Source: Ancylostoma caninum (Eukaryota > Nematoda > Chromadorea > Rhabditida > Ancylostomatidae). Taken from it: 64,000 nucleotides of DNA. The first letter of the stretch is position 1. The number at the start of each line of letters is the position of its first letter. Position numbers and translations under genes: made by a program. The stretch spans positions 930,001-994,000 of the forward strand of contig JBAJFG010000549.1 in NCBI GenBank assembly GCA_037903475.1, read 5' to 3'. The notes beneath the pieces are model-generated. The model ran no database searches and was not told the origin of the DNA. It saw only the letters and a list, made by a program, of their open reading frames with translations. This document shows, in pieces, positions 23,785-35,900 of this stretch.

Positions 23785-25038
23785 GGTTGCTGCGAAATTA
23801 ATTGCCGAAATGGACACACCAGTTCAAAGTGTTCTAACTCGACTCAAACACAATTTTTTTCATCGCTTCAACAAACTTTCAATTCGCTAGATCCTCCCCG
23901 ACAATTCTGATGCCTCTACAACTAAAACGGAGATCACAAGGATCCGCAAACTTTTCAAAGGCGATTTCAGCATGCTCCAGATCAGCAATCTGCTGCTGTG
24001 GCAGAGTTACCTTCGGAGCTCGGAAAAAAGACATACAGTGGGGTAATGGAGGAATAAGGTCAATGAGTGAGAGCTTTGATGCTTTACTGTATCAGCTTTG
24101 CCGTGTGAATTTCGGAGAGTGAGGCTTAACGTTACCTTGGAGAAGGAAAAATCAGTCTTTCTTCGCCACTGCCGACCACATCTATAGCAGATTTGCTGAC
24201 ATCAACTCGAAATTAGAATATCAGGACTCTGATGTTAGTGCTTGACTAGGTTGGAGAAGACTGCAGTGGATCACACTTTTACAGCACCACCACATTCCTG
24301 ACACAACCTTCCTAGTGCGAAGATTTGATTTAAGAAAATTTAGAGATGGAGGACGTGTCTACCGATACGAATCCACGTCTCCTTTCATCGTACAGGAACA
24401 TACCTCCATCTATAACTATTACCTAGAAATGGGTGGTCTTTGGAGCGAAAATTGTGTTAGAAAAGGTGTAACAACGGGTGAGACGCTGGTCGTCAACGAC
24501 ATCGTGGGGTATTCACTTCCGCACCTTTCTAGCCATGTCGATTGAAGTCAAAAGTTTTGAAACTGTAAATTAGTGAACCCCCATTCCTACGCTCAAAGTC
24601 CAAATGGTTGGACCCGTATTAGGTTCCACGACTCTTCTCAACGCTTGATCGTCAGAGAACAACCTGTGGTCACTACCATGGTTGTTTTGGGGATCAAAAT
24701 CGACGGAAGAAAAATTTAAGAGCGAATAGCTCACTGCCCATTTGGAAGGCTATTCGAAGCCAAAACAAATGCAAGATTATCGCAAGCATCCGACAAAGAG
24801 TGATCGAGTTTGAAGTCATGAACCATAATCACCCGAAAATCACGTCGGCTCATGATTTGTTCGCGACTTCACAAAAACCATCAGGAAAAAGCTAGTCAGA
24901 ATATTCAAGAAGCATTCGAAAGAGGAGGAAAAGCCCTACCAGGAGGTTACGTAAATTCGGCCGGAGTTGCCCAAATTGAGCAGAAGAGAAAAGTTAAATT
25001 GAGCATACCCCAAAACGGCAATTAATTTCGCAACAACC
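23785..25038 (+). mobile_element. Mariner-like TIR element, coding part unrecognised
   Basis: The termini are well-preserved inverted repeats: GGTTGCTGCGAAATTAATTG at the left and the inverted match to GGTTGTTGCGAAATTAATTG at the right. TA precedes the left end; the right flank is TG, probably a mutated TA. The 1254-bp length fits a full mariner, but I could not recognise a transposase in any frame. The longest frames (24315-24545, with RRFDLRKFRDGG) carry no clear catalytic motif. Either the gene is heavily decayed or this is a hitch-hiking non-autonomous element. Confidence 0.6.
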
Positions 25039-25101
25039 TGATATTTCTGCTGGTTCAGTCCCTCGACTGTACGCACGCACTGCGTTGAAATCATGCCAGT
25101 A

Positions 25102-25119
25102 GGGGGGAGGGGGGGGGGG
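25102..25119. repeat. Poly-G tract
   Basis: A run of 17 G with one A. Similar tracts occur at 26031-26044, 27047-27061 and 41955-41968. Confidence 0.9.
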
Positions 25120-25782
25120 CTGAGCTTTGAACCTGGAAAGAATGCAGCAGACCTCACCTATTGGTTTATTATGTGGATTGGCCAATCGCACTGCTTGACC
25201 ACACCGTACCTACCACGTAGATGCCCATTTCCCTGTACGTCTAGGAAATGTCGTGGTTTGAGCCTCGAAGATCTGACCAACATAAAGAGCTGGCTCCTTA
25301 GTGCAATACAGAACAATGTTTTCCCTTTATTGCAGAGGATTTTGAGTCCGGTCTAGCTGGAATTGACGAAATCAATTATAATATTCGTAAAGATGATAGA
25401 TGATTTTGAGGAGATTTTTAGAAATCTTTTTTCCCTTCTTTCCTGATGAAAATCTCCTTTTTGACATACTCTTTATCCACCCTCCATATCTGTGATCGCC
25501 TGTGGCTAACCATAGACTTCGTGAGTAGTTTTAAACGTCTCTTTCTCTTAGAAGCAGTAATTTGTTTAAGGGAGATTAATCATATAACGCCACCAAAAGC
25601 GAGATCGTGCCATGAAAAGATGAAAGTTGGAGTTTTTTTTTTGTTATTTTTTGGAATCGTTCCTCATTTGATTGCTCCGACAAAAGGGAGTACAAAGACA
25701 GGGTGACTCTACTCATTCTGTAAATACAATAAAATGTCGTTCACGATTGTTCGAGACAGCTCAAAGATTTGCTTTTGTCCTT

Positions 25783-25817
25783 AAGTACAACGGAATTGCC
25801 ACAATTCCGTTGTACTT
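25783..25817. repeat. Perfect short hairpin
   Basis: AAGTACAACGGAATTG is followed by a 3-base loop and its exact reverse complement, giving a 16-bp stem. No transposon ends or RNA gene features are seen around it. Confidence 0.85.
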
Positions 25818-26030
25818 TTTGCTCGCATACAAGTCCTATTTTTGCGAATTTTACATCTTCCTGGTTACCGTAGCCACTCCAACTTCCAGGTTGGGCGGAT
25901 ACAATCTGCCACAATGATGTCGGGAGTTGAACATTTATATTTACCATCTGCCTCAGTCGCACACATTTCCGAGAGCAGAGTACTTCGCGTTTTTCCATCA
26001 TTGAGTGCTCTTCCAAGTTACGCCTTCGAT

Positions 26031-26044
26031 GGGGGGGGGGGGGG
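26031..26044. repeat. Poly-G tract (14 G)
   Basis: An uninterrupted run of 14 G in otherwise ordinary intergenic DNA. Confidence 0.9.
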
Positions 26045-27160
26045 AGGAATTCTCTGCAGGTAAATTCGGAGCTGCTTGTCTGGGACAACGACCCTTACTT
26101 TCATATCAGTACTCATCTTTATAAGTTATGTGTGATCACTCAGTAGTTTAATCCGATTTGAAATACATGGAAGACAAGGATTACTCAAGGTAATTTTGTA
26201 GTTTTACTGGAACGCTGCTCATTAAAAAAAGCAGGTTATCCAACCAGAAAATTCTCCAAGCATCGATGAGCGGTTCCTTATCTGATGTCTCTCACTTCAG
26301 TCTAGACAGCTGTTCAACGTTTGCCTAGTTTATCAGGTTTTGTATCTGTTTAAGTTTAGAAAAAAAGAATTACTCAGGTCTAAAAATTCGAGCAGATTTC
26401 GCTAATTTGTGGAGATTGACGTGTATTTTTCGGGCGAAGTCGGGAAATATTTCGGCCAAAAATAAGTCAGATCTGTTTGGAAGCATACGTAATCTGCTCG
26501 CATTTTTCCACCTGAGTAAGCCATTGCTATCGTATGATCCATAATTAGTGTTGGTAAATCGAAAAGTTTCTATTCCTAGATGACCAGACCCCGCAAATTG
26601 TAACTGCAACGATTAAGAGTCGGCGAGCATCCCACTAGCTTACTTGCTGGGGGTTCGTAGCTGATCAGAAAGTTGTTTCAGTGCAGTATCACTTAGGAGA
26701 GCCGGAAATCGTGATATGTTTGGGAAAAAATCGCGTTCGGCACCGAATTGAACTGTGCAAATGTCACGGTCAAGACATAAGGTCTGTCGACCGGGTTTCG
26801 CACAGACTCAACTTGAGATTATACATCCTAGCAAATATCCGCGAACGTTGGCCGCAAGCTAATGATGCTTATCATGATTAACCATCGTATAAACTGCGTA
26901 ATGCAAAGAGAGGCAGGTCTCGAAAGTTGGTTTCCTAGTCCAACTGGCATAAAAATACTAATTAAAGCAAACGGATAAAAATAGGACCAATTCGAGACAT
27001 TCAACTAGTCCATAAAGCATTTTCGGAAAACTCGGCTACCCATTCAGGGGTGGGGGGGGGGCGATCCCTTCCGTCCCCAGTACTTTTGATCGCCCATTAG
27101 CGAATTACATCGATTGAATCCTATTCGATTCGATAAAATGTGATTAGATCAGTACAAAAC
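26045..27160. other. Gene-free intergenic DNA
   Basis: Another G-rich tract lies at 27047-27061. The 66-codon frame at 26681-26881 has no recognisable domain. Nothing else is supported. Confidence 0.45.
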
Positions 27161-27330
27161 CCATACGCACTCGGCAGCACCTCGTCGCTCTGTCTCGGAA
27201 TTGTGCGCCACGTTACCTCTGGGATAGGTAAACTCTAAAAAAAGAACCCCGAGCCAAAGCACAGCTTCGCGGCGCTTTGTCTCGGACCTGTGAGCAACGT
27301 TACCTCTGGCATAGATAAATTCTAAAGTCA
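27161..27330. repeat. Tandem pair of diverged about 90-bp repeats
   Basis: Two units share the order TCTCGGA...TGTG...CAACGTTACCTCTGG(G/C)ATAG...AAA(C/T)TCTAAA. A related pair appears near 29575-29715 (TCTCGGACCCGTGTGCCACG, TTACTTTTGCGCCACCTGAAC). This indicates a dispersed low-copy repeat family. Confidence 0.6.
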
Positions 27331-27662
27331 TATGGAAATTTCATTTTAATATTGTCTGTTCAGTTTTCATTTCGTGCATGAACCTCATACGAAAACTTAA
27401 CATAGAAGTAGGTTCCCTCCTGCACTCATCGGTAAGGTGAAGGAAACCTATCAAATTTTGTTTCTTAAGTTATGCCTAATATGTGCACATATTCCTGAAA
27501 TATGCCTACTAAATGTTTAGGTTTGAAACATACGATTGGTTTTAGATTGATATAACATCTCACTTCATGTACGAATAATGTATTAAAAATGAGAAGTACT
27601 AAATGGAGTATAATCACCGGAAGATGTTGATCATATGGTACTGGGCTTATTGAATCAAAACT

Positions 27663-28267
27663 GTTTATTTGTACTACAATACCGCCCATAATTTTTGCGA
27701 AAAAATCGGGTGGCGACGGATTAATCGTTAACAAACCGTCGCATTACTGTAACTCCTTTTAAAGTGAAGCTTTTCTAAATCTGAGCACATTTTCGGATTC
27801 CTCATCGAAATTGGAATTGAACAGTATATAAGATTACTTGAACTTTGACTTCAAAACATTTGTTTTTTCAAAAAGTTGACAAATTTTCGAAATTTCAACA
27901 ATCAGGTCAGAATCTGAAAAAACGTTAAAAACCGAGAATTGAGCGAAATCCAATGATCGTGTTCAGAAGCCCCATTCCTCAATGATTTTCTCATTTTTTG
28001 ATGTTTTTTCAGATTTTGACGTGATTGCTGAAATTTTGAAAATGTTTTAAATTTCTGAAAAAACAAATGTTTTGAAGTCAAAGTTCAAGTAATTTTATAT
28101 ACTATTCAATTCCAATTTCGATGAGGAATTCGAAAATGTGCTCAGATTTAGAAAACCTTCATTTTCAAAAGCGTTACAGTACTGCGACGGTTTGTTGACG
28201 ATTAATCCGTCGCCACCCGATTTTTTCGCAAAAATTATGGGCGATATTGTAGGTTGTGTACAAATGA
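27663..28267. mobile_element. Foldback (long inverted repeat) element
   Basis: Two arms of roughly 250-280 bp are inverted copies. The left arm begins near ACAATACCGCCCATAATTTT and the right arm ends near AAAATTATGGGCGATATTGT. Both include CGGGTGGCGACGGATTAATC in opposite orientation, a TCAAAACATTTGTTTTTTCA segment, and a centre near 27963. There is no open frame of note. This looks like a foldback-type MITE whose transcript would form a long hairpin. Confidence 0.85.
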
Positions 28268-29076
28268 ATTGCGTTTTTCGGGCATCAATTTTATTTCGCT
28301 GTTTTTCTGTGTAATGCTGATCCAATGTATGCATTGTTGTATATCATTTTGAAGCCTATCTAATGTTCGTTCGTTTTTTTTTTGTTTTCATTAATTTCAA
28401 GTCCCATTCTCGGTAAATTCCTGGCCGAATGTCTGAGATGCTCTCTTAGGACATATTCTTATCATTCTGCTTCATGAGTTCAAACTTGAACGGAAGGTAG
28501 CGGAGGCGCATATGAAAATATTGTGAAAGGATGGGGACCAGATGTCACTGCAATTCGCAATACTCAACTCCGGTTCAAAAAATTCTCATCAGGGTACCTG
28601 AGCCTCAAAATTGAGCCAGGTCGTGGTCTGATCCGTGAACTTGACGACGCCTGCTTTAAGTCACCAGTGCGGTTGGATTCGCGAAAACCTGTTACTATTT
28701 AGCGAAAAAAGTTCAAGTGTCATATTCAAAAGTCATCGAACATTTGGAAACGTTTGTAGAGGAAGGAGAAGGATCAGTGGATGCTCTATGAATTGAAAGC
28801 GGATTTCTGCCACAAGGGTACATGTAGATATACGAAACGTTCGCCGAAATGTGGCGATTCTAAAGATGCTTACCTTATTTAGCAAAGTTTCGTTTGAGAT
28901 GAGTTACGAACGTTAGAATTAACGCGTCAAGAAACGCAATTTATTTCTACACGACCTAATAGGTGACCATGATCAAATGCGTATTTATTGACTACAGATA
29001 TCTAATTTATGATGGTATGTTGAGTACTGAATCAGCATCTCTTTACCAATTTTAGCTAGTCATATTGTAACCATAG
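28268..29076. other. Gene-free intergenic DNA
   Basis: No supported exon or repeat was seen. Confidence 0.45.
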
Positions 29077-29144
29077 TTCGTAGTTGAAAGTTCGATTGAA
29101 ATTTCGAAAATTTTCGAAATTTCAATCGAACTTTCAACTACGAA
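29077..29144. repeat. Perfect 68-bp palindrome without spacer
   Basis: TTCGTAGTTGAAAGTTCGAT and the next 14 bases (to 29110) are followed at once by the exact reverse complement (29111-29144). There is no mismatch and no loop. Symmetry stops abruptly at both ends. Confidence 0.95.
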
Positions 29145-30562
29145 TTGAGTGTAATCCATGGTCAAGAGAATGTTTTCCGTTCGTGTCAGTCCGTTTATAA
29201 TGTTTTTCTAGTAGTGTAGTAGAGCAGGTGCTTGCGATTCGCAAAACTTCAGCATAAGTGGTAGCTTTTTTAATTCCAATTGAAATATTAGTGCAAAAGT
29301 GTGGGAATCGCTTGATAGCAAAGCCGAAAAGATCAGTCTTACTCTAAATTTTTGTTATCACAATGTTGTTATGTATATTAATTTCCAAATCATTTGTAAT
29401 TGGACTAATGCGTAGTTTCCATATGTCTACTCTATGATAGACTTCACCCAAAATTGCTGAAATTCTACTATCTAAAGTATTATGCAATATCAGTAGATCG
29501 GCCAAATATCAGTAAGAATAGAAATATGTTCCCGTAATCATAGTATGATTAAGTGATGTCTGCAAACAGGGGGCTGAAATTACCACCTTGATGTACGCCT
29601 ACGTTACTTTTCCGACATCTGAACTCACAAAAAATGGACAATCCAGAGCGAATGCGCCGCTTCGGGGTGCTTTTTCTCGGACCCGTGTGCCACGTTACTT
29701 TTGCGCCACCTGAACGCAAGAAAATTATTGTCATTCGCGCGAAGCGCCAGACGAAAATGATTTCCTGCGAAACTGTGAACTCATCTATTTTCTGTGAAGA
29801 AAGCTAAAATTCAAGTAAGGTTTTCCATGAATGTTACATGGGAGTGAAACGCTTCTCTGTTGATTATTTTGTTGATCCAGGGCTGTCAAAAAAATCCCGA
29901 GTGACCTCTCTTCCCTTCAGACCTTCAAGCCTTGTAGCTCGGATGCGGCACGAGTGATGCTATACGACCCTGAGAAAGGAATTTGTCGCGAAGTTGAAGG
30001 CAAGAGAGTTGTTACTCGCACTCTGGTCTTCAAATCTGCTCAGCTGGACTCGAAGTGTACTAGCATTTGTGAAATTCTCTTCGTACTTTGAAATGGCAAC
30101 CTTTACCAACCTTCTCGCTTCTTTGTTTGAAGCAAAGTTACTGATTCGGCACAACCACTCGATACTAGCACGGAAAAGTCGCTATTTTGGCAAAAACGGG
30201 GATTCCAGATGAACCGCTGACTTCCTGGATGAGCCGTGAGACATATTACGAAATCAAACCCTTATTCATTTTGCCTCCAAGTTGCTAGATTCAAAAAGCC
30301 AGCATTCTCTAATGGCATGACTTTTTTGCAAGCGTTTGTTATATGTAGTAGATAGCTGTGTTTTTGCATTGTACCTCAAAAATTGTGAAATTCCAAATGT
30401 TCCTAAGAGGCATTGGAGCGAATGGCAGTTGCCACTGCACATTTCTTTCGCTTGCTGAACAAATTGTCGCTCACTACAAAACACTCGCAAAAACAGTGTT
30501 CTTCACTACAAAGTCTCCAATGTATGGTGTCACAATATTCTCGTGCAGTTAATTACCGTTAA

Positions 30563-31931
30563 GGCCCGTAGCAAAGTGTCATGGGGGTGAGATGAACTCC
30601 AAAACTCACCGCCACGCTTTAGGCGATGATTGCATGCCAACTCACCACCACGAGATAGCAGATCATTGCCACCCACTTCACTGCTAAAGCACGCATGTGG
30701 CAAAAGAGGAGATCATCATCCTGTTGGGAGATGATCGCCTTCTCCAGCTTTGAAAATAGTGGGGAGAGGCGAGTAGACGCAGAATTTTCTACCCCTACCG
30801 TCTTACTCTGTGTCCACTCACCTCTCCCACTCTTTCTACAGCATGAGAAGGCGATCAGCTCCCAAAGGGGCGATGATCTCTTCTGTTGCATGCTTTAGCA
30901 GTGACGTGGGTGACGATAATCTGCTATCCTACAGGGTGCGCGCGAATTATTGGCGCGTGGTTTTTTGAGCCCCAATCATTAAGGATTGAGCGAAATCACA
31001 AGTCATGTTATAGGTGTCCTTCCTTGAGCCATCTCTACCGTAGATATCAACTGGTTTCTCGAATGACCTTTTCCTGTGCCTACATGGGCTTCAGGAAATC
31101 TCCTGGTCGAATCGCTGGTGGCACGGGGTCGGTGAGAGCGCCCTTCCTTCCAAGATTTTCCGAAGTAGACTTTAGAAAACTCCGACCATACATGTATGAT
31201 AGGTCACAGCTAAGTCTTAACTACAATGGGCTTACCGTTAATTGGACCACCAAATGATTATCATGCCGAAAACAGGCGTTGAATCTAACAGACCGTTTTT
31301 GCTTTTTTTTGCGAACTCGGGACTGCTAATCATCAGAAGAGCAAATATAGTAGTCGTTTCGGAACCGTGGAAAACTCCCAATTCTACCAGTAAAAAGTGG
31401 CTTTTGCAAACTCGTTCGCCCCAGTTTGCAAGGCAAAATTCGGTCAAAATTGGTTTCACGGATGATTTCCTGGAATTTTGGCCTGAAGGGATTGTCCACG
31501 TAACTCACTTCATTGGCATTCTTATGAGCTCCGCTTTGGATATGTTAGTGAACAAGGTCTGCAGTACTAAATGGATAGGAACAGACTGGCTGAAGTTCGT
31601 TCCTGAAGAATCCTGAAAATTTCTTCTGGAATAACACTAGCGTGTCAAGGGTGGTCTGAGCTGAAAGCTTCTCCAAGTCTCTACAGACCCGGAAAGAGGT
31701 CACAAGGCAAATTTGCTGTTACTTACGGTAGGTATTGCTCCACCAAACATACCCAAAGAACGGCCTATGAATTCGCTCAATCCTTAATGATTGGGGCTCA
31801 AAAAACCACGCGCCAATAATTCGCGCGCACCCTGTATACTCCGTGGATGTGTGCTGGCATGCATTCATCGCCTAAAGCGTGGTGGTGAGTTTTGAAGTTC
31901 ATCTCACCGCCATGACACTTTACTAGGGGCC
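30563..31931. mobile_element. PIF/Harbinger-like MITE, interrupted by a mariner relic
   Basis: The ends are inverted repeats GGCCCGTAGCAAAGTGTCAT and the inverted match to GGCCCCTAGTAAAGTGTCAT, continuing through GGTGAGATGAACT. TAA is present outside both ends (30560-30562 and 31932-31934), the 3-bp duplication typical of PIF/Harbinger insertion. Bases about 30650-30928 form an inner palindrome (GATAGCAGATCATTGCCACC against its inverted copy). The inner mariner relic (30932-31834) splits the element; without it the MITE is about 465 bp. There is no coding capacity of its own. Family assignment rests on the TSD and the GG start of the TIR. Confidence 0.75.
30932..31834 (+). mobile_element. Mariner-like relic nested in the MITE
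   Basis: The element begins CAGGGTGCGCGCGAATTATT and ends with its inverted copy AATAATTCGCGCGCACCCTG, with TA on both sides. The inverted repeats extend about 60 bp and are nearly perfect. The plus strand at 31390-31610 reads LLQTRSPQFARQ, then DDFLEFWPEG and MLVNKVCSTKWIGTDWLKF. This corresponds loosely to the C-terminal half of a mariner transposase (FxxWPxxSPDLNPxDxxVWxxLxxKVCS), with the SPDLNP block mutated. It is 903 bp long and inactive. Confidence 0.7.
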
Positions 31932-31936
31932 TAAGT

Positions 31937-32707
31937 TTCAGCTGACAACTTCTTCGGTTATAATTCGAGTTATGTAGGTACGACTTTTATTCGGCCTGAT
32001 TTCCAGGGAAAAAAACTGCCTCTTTCCTGCTCTCCATCACTTCTTCGTTTCATATGTAGTATTTTTTCTCAACCGTAACAGTGACATATTGCTACTTGCC
32101 AATATTTTTTCTAGTAATTCTTAGTTCAAACATGAATCTAAACTCCTCTCCTATTAGATTGATGCAGAACGAATTTTGCTATTTTGTTTTGAAAGCGTGC
32201 ACTTTTGTTTGACCAAAGTGTGAATTATTTTGTTCGGACAAAGTTTGACATTTGTGTAGATATGGTAACGCGCTTGTATAACAAAGGCAACACTACTGTT
32301 TTGTAGGCACAATGATCAATGATGAAGTCCACTCATCAGTGGCCGTAAAATGATTGGAAATCTCCAGAGACAGCTATTTCAATTGTTCGAATTTTTGAGG
32401 AATCTTCCTATGACAGAAACTGAAGTAATAACGTGCAAGACAACATCTTTGCGTTGGACGAGGACGTCAGCACGCAATTCATGCCTGAGCTCCGGTGTCA
32501 CAGCTTTACTTTTGAGGAAATGTAGATGAGAAGTTTTCTAAGCACTTCCTTCTTCATTTCTGGGGTTATGGATAATTCTCTTCGACCTCTTCCTCGTAAG
32601 CAAAATGATAGTATTACTGGCAATTCGCCCCGAAAAATCGCGAACGGTCTGCAAGAAAAACGCTTTAGATGATCATACAAGATCATCATGATCAACACAA
32701 GGAAGCG
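31937..32707. other. Gene-free intergenic DNA
   Basis: No supported feature. ATGATC-type short repeats near 32670-32700 probably belong to the 3' end of the retrotransposon fragment that follows. Confidence 0.45.
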
Positions 32708-32908
32708 TCATTTATTTTGCGTCAACCTTCTTCTTCTTCTTTCTAGCGTTTTTTCCCGTTTCGTAGCGGGGTCCGCTTTGCTGATCCTTTGACGCCATAT
32801 TGTCCTGTCGTGCGCCTGGTCGGGATGGATCCTAACCAGCTTGAGGTCAGCGTGCAGAGTGTTAAGCCATCTTTGCTTTGGTCGTCCTTTCGGTCGCTTT
32901 CCTGGTAC
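32708..32908 (-). pseudogene. Non-LTR retrotransposon ORF2 C-terminus
   Basis: Read on the minus strand, the frame gives VPGKRPKGRPKQRWLNTL, then HADLKLVRIHPDQAHDRTIW, then RQRISKADPATKREKTLERR and a stop. This is the conserved tail of reverse transcriptases seen again and again in nematode RTE-type elements. An in-frame stop directly upstream (32909-32911) and the loss of all reverse transcriptase motifs mark it as a 5'-truncated insertion. The GATCAT-rich sequence just below 32700 fits the short-repeat 3' ends of RTE elements. Confidence 0.75.
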
Positions 32909-32911
32909 TTA

Positions 32912-35900
32912 TAGTTTGAAGCCAATTTTGCGTCAACCTAATATTTATAATCCGCATATAAGTAGAATCCTAAACAAAGACACAGTGATACATATATGCA
33001 TATGTATATGTACGTACATGAGTCGGAATTGGTGACAAACCTTCCCCTTGCACCAATTCCCCTTGTACCCCTTGGACCTTTGCCCGTTATTTGTCAGAAT
33101 AGCTACTACGCCTGATCCTCGTATGTACTCCTACCTAGCAATGCAATACAACAAGAATACAACCTTGAGCCTTTACCTGCTACACATATGTCATATGTTG
33201 TCAGTATATCTGAAATTGGCTTAACAAGGGTAATGTGCTAAAATGGTCCGCACCAATGCGTTCTCCTATGTTTTCCTCATCATGCCATTAATTAAAAACA
33301 ACGATAGCCGGCTGAAAAACAATTTCTGATTTCTTGTATGTAACAGAGAACTTTCTCTTGGCGCGCTGCTTGAAAATGATGCTTGAAAAATGCTTACGGT
33401 TTCCCCACACAAGAAACATTTAAATATCTCGGAGCTTTTGCTGATAAGTCACATTTAAATGACTCGGAGCTTTTGCTGATAAGTCATGTACATATATGGA
33501 AAGTGATAAATAAATTTTCTCATAGAAGCCCACTTCAACCCCGAGACATTTGACAAATCCGCTGTCAGCAGGATACCGCGATTGCATTCGATACTTGCTT
33601 TTCTGCCTCTTTGTAGGAAATTTGGACCTGACAGATTTCTTTCCCCTTGTTTATACTTGATCTTTATTATTTCGATTTTTCTCTTCGCAACGTTTAGCCT
33701 CCGAGTCCAACAAGTACTTGTTCTGATTTTCTGTGTGGTGCGGGTCATTATGAGTTGAAGTGAGTTGGGTAAATTTTCTGTCATTCGCCCTTATTTGACT
33801 AGCAATCCAGTCACAGGAACATTACCCTCTTTGTTTTGCTCACGATCCGTAGTCCTCTCTATTAGACAAGTAATGCCTCATTTTATCGGAAATGTGCTGA
33901 TCCACTGTTCCTATACAGTGCCTTTTCTGTGACTTCAAGTAGAGCATTAAGCATCTAATTGTAAGTTCGGCTTCGGAAAGCGGTCAATTATAATCCAGGC
34001 GTATCGTAAACCAGCTGGTAAGTGAAATCTTATAGTGCTACGTGAGTGATGCGGTAATGTCTGATGGAGCAGCTGCAGCTGTAAAACTTGTCCTGTAATT
34101 GACACGGTCTAGTTGCTCATTATTTTATAGTTCTGCAAAGATTGCTCATTTTGCCTGTTGTGGCGTCTTATTTCAATAAAGTGTTGCTATTTGGTTCTTT
34201 TTTTTTAATTTTACTGCGGTAAAGATAATTGTATCTCTTTGAACATGTCTTGTACTTCATAGCCAAGCACGTTTCTCGAGCGGAGACGTTTACGGCTGGT
34301 CTGACGTTTCGACTGCTTCGTCGTCTTCAGAGACCCAAAATTGGGTCGCTACTCATTATTTATAATCGAAACCGCTGGACATCTCCATTAAGGTTGCCAG
34401 TTTTTGACCTTACCCCGAGTTTGCTAGTTCAAAATTGCTTGTGCGAAAATTCGAAAGAAAAATCTGTGACTACGTGTTTTCCCGCCAAGAGATAAGTTTT
34501 CCAGAAGGGATCTCCGAGTGCTTAGACTCGCCACAGTGCATTCACAGCCGTAGAATTGAAGGTTTTCCAGAAATCACTAAATTTGTATGGATCTACGTAG
34601 TCCCATGAACTTCAGTTTTGTACGCAATAATTCTCAGATTGACTTTTGTCTTGAGTGGGCTGATTCCATGCTTCTAAGATTCCAGTTAAGCAATGTAATG
34701 AAAGAAACGTAGATACTGTAGCATGTGACACAAAATCACGTACTTTAAGTTCGTAATTATCAATCCCTATAAAGTCGCGACGATCCAGCGATTATAGTGG
34801 GCAGAGTGCCGATATTTCGCTGAGCCATGAGCTCATCCAATTTCAATTTAATCTGCAGTTAGCACCGCCTCAGTTTATAATCCTCTTCCTAGCCATGGGG
34901 TAGTTGAGGACTAACCCATTTCTCCGCTTTTCTTAAATGGTGAGCCAAGTGTGGGTGCGCCTAAATTTGTAGAAATTGCCAGCGGTATTTGCGTCACCTG
35001 TACACATATCAAAAACCAAAGCGTTCATTTGCTCTTGGAGTTTCTTCGGAAGCTATCTAAGTATCCAGATTAATGTAACATTTCCAGGAATTATTCTCCA
35101 TAGTTGGTGACATCCATCCACTAAAAACTGCTTCCAGTGACCACCATCAGTTTCAATATAACCTGCTAATCTTTTTTTTTTTTACTTTTATTCTTCAGCT
35201 GTTCTTACTTTCCTTACAACTTTGGAAGCACAAGAACACCATGAATAATTAGTTTTTTTTTTTGCAGATTTTTTTCTTTTGCACTCCTCACCTCGCGTTA
35301 TTGGAAAGGGGAAATGGTCTAAAAACTATGGATAAAGTGATGGATTCCACATCCAGTATGAGAAATATCAACATTTCTTCGGCTAGAAAGTGTTCATTTA
35401 TGGAGTCTTTTTTTTTGCGGGAATAACTACTTTTCTGCATCACATCCTCTTCTTCTATACTGCTTGCAAAATGTGCGGAACACCTCCAAGCCACTTATGA
35501 GACCGCGGAAATCGCTTACTTGTTCGCTACAGTACTCAGTATTCGCTATTAGAGCAAAATAAAACCTATGTAATTCAGTATTCACTGTTGCAGCAATTTA
35601 AAACTTAGCTTTAGTGGTTCAAAATTCACTACTACAGTAACTTCAGACTGAACAAACTATACCAACAATAACGGCTTCGATAAAATTTCTCGTTCTCTTC
35701 AACTGCTCGGAAGTTCATTCATCCTTTTGCCTATTGAATGTGTTTTTTTTTTGACGAGACCAGTTGTAAGGACACACACACGGCGAAAATAAATTCTGGC
35801 ACGCTCTAGTCGGATGCGTTTCCTGAGAAATATCAAAAAAAGGTTGCACGAAAACCAGATGCTTGGGAAAGTCCCAAAAAACGGCATCTCAGTTGATGGG

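Noticed and set aside
25620..25706. A short signal-peptide-like frame (MKVGVFFLLFFGIVP)
   Set aside because: It is only 28 codons with a stop soon after; no downstream exon could be joined, and the T-run explains the hydrophobicity.
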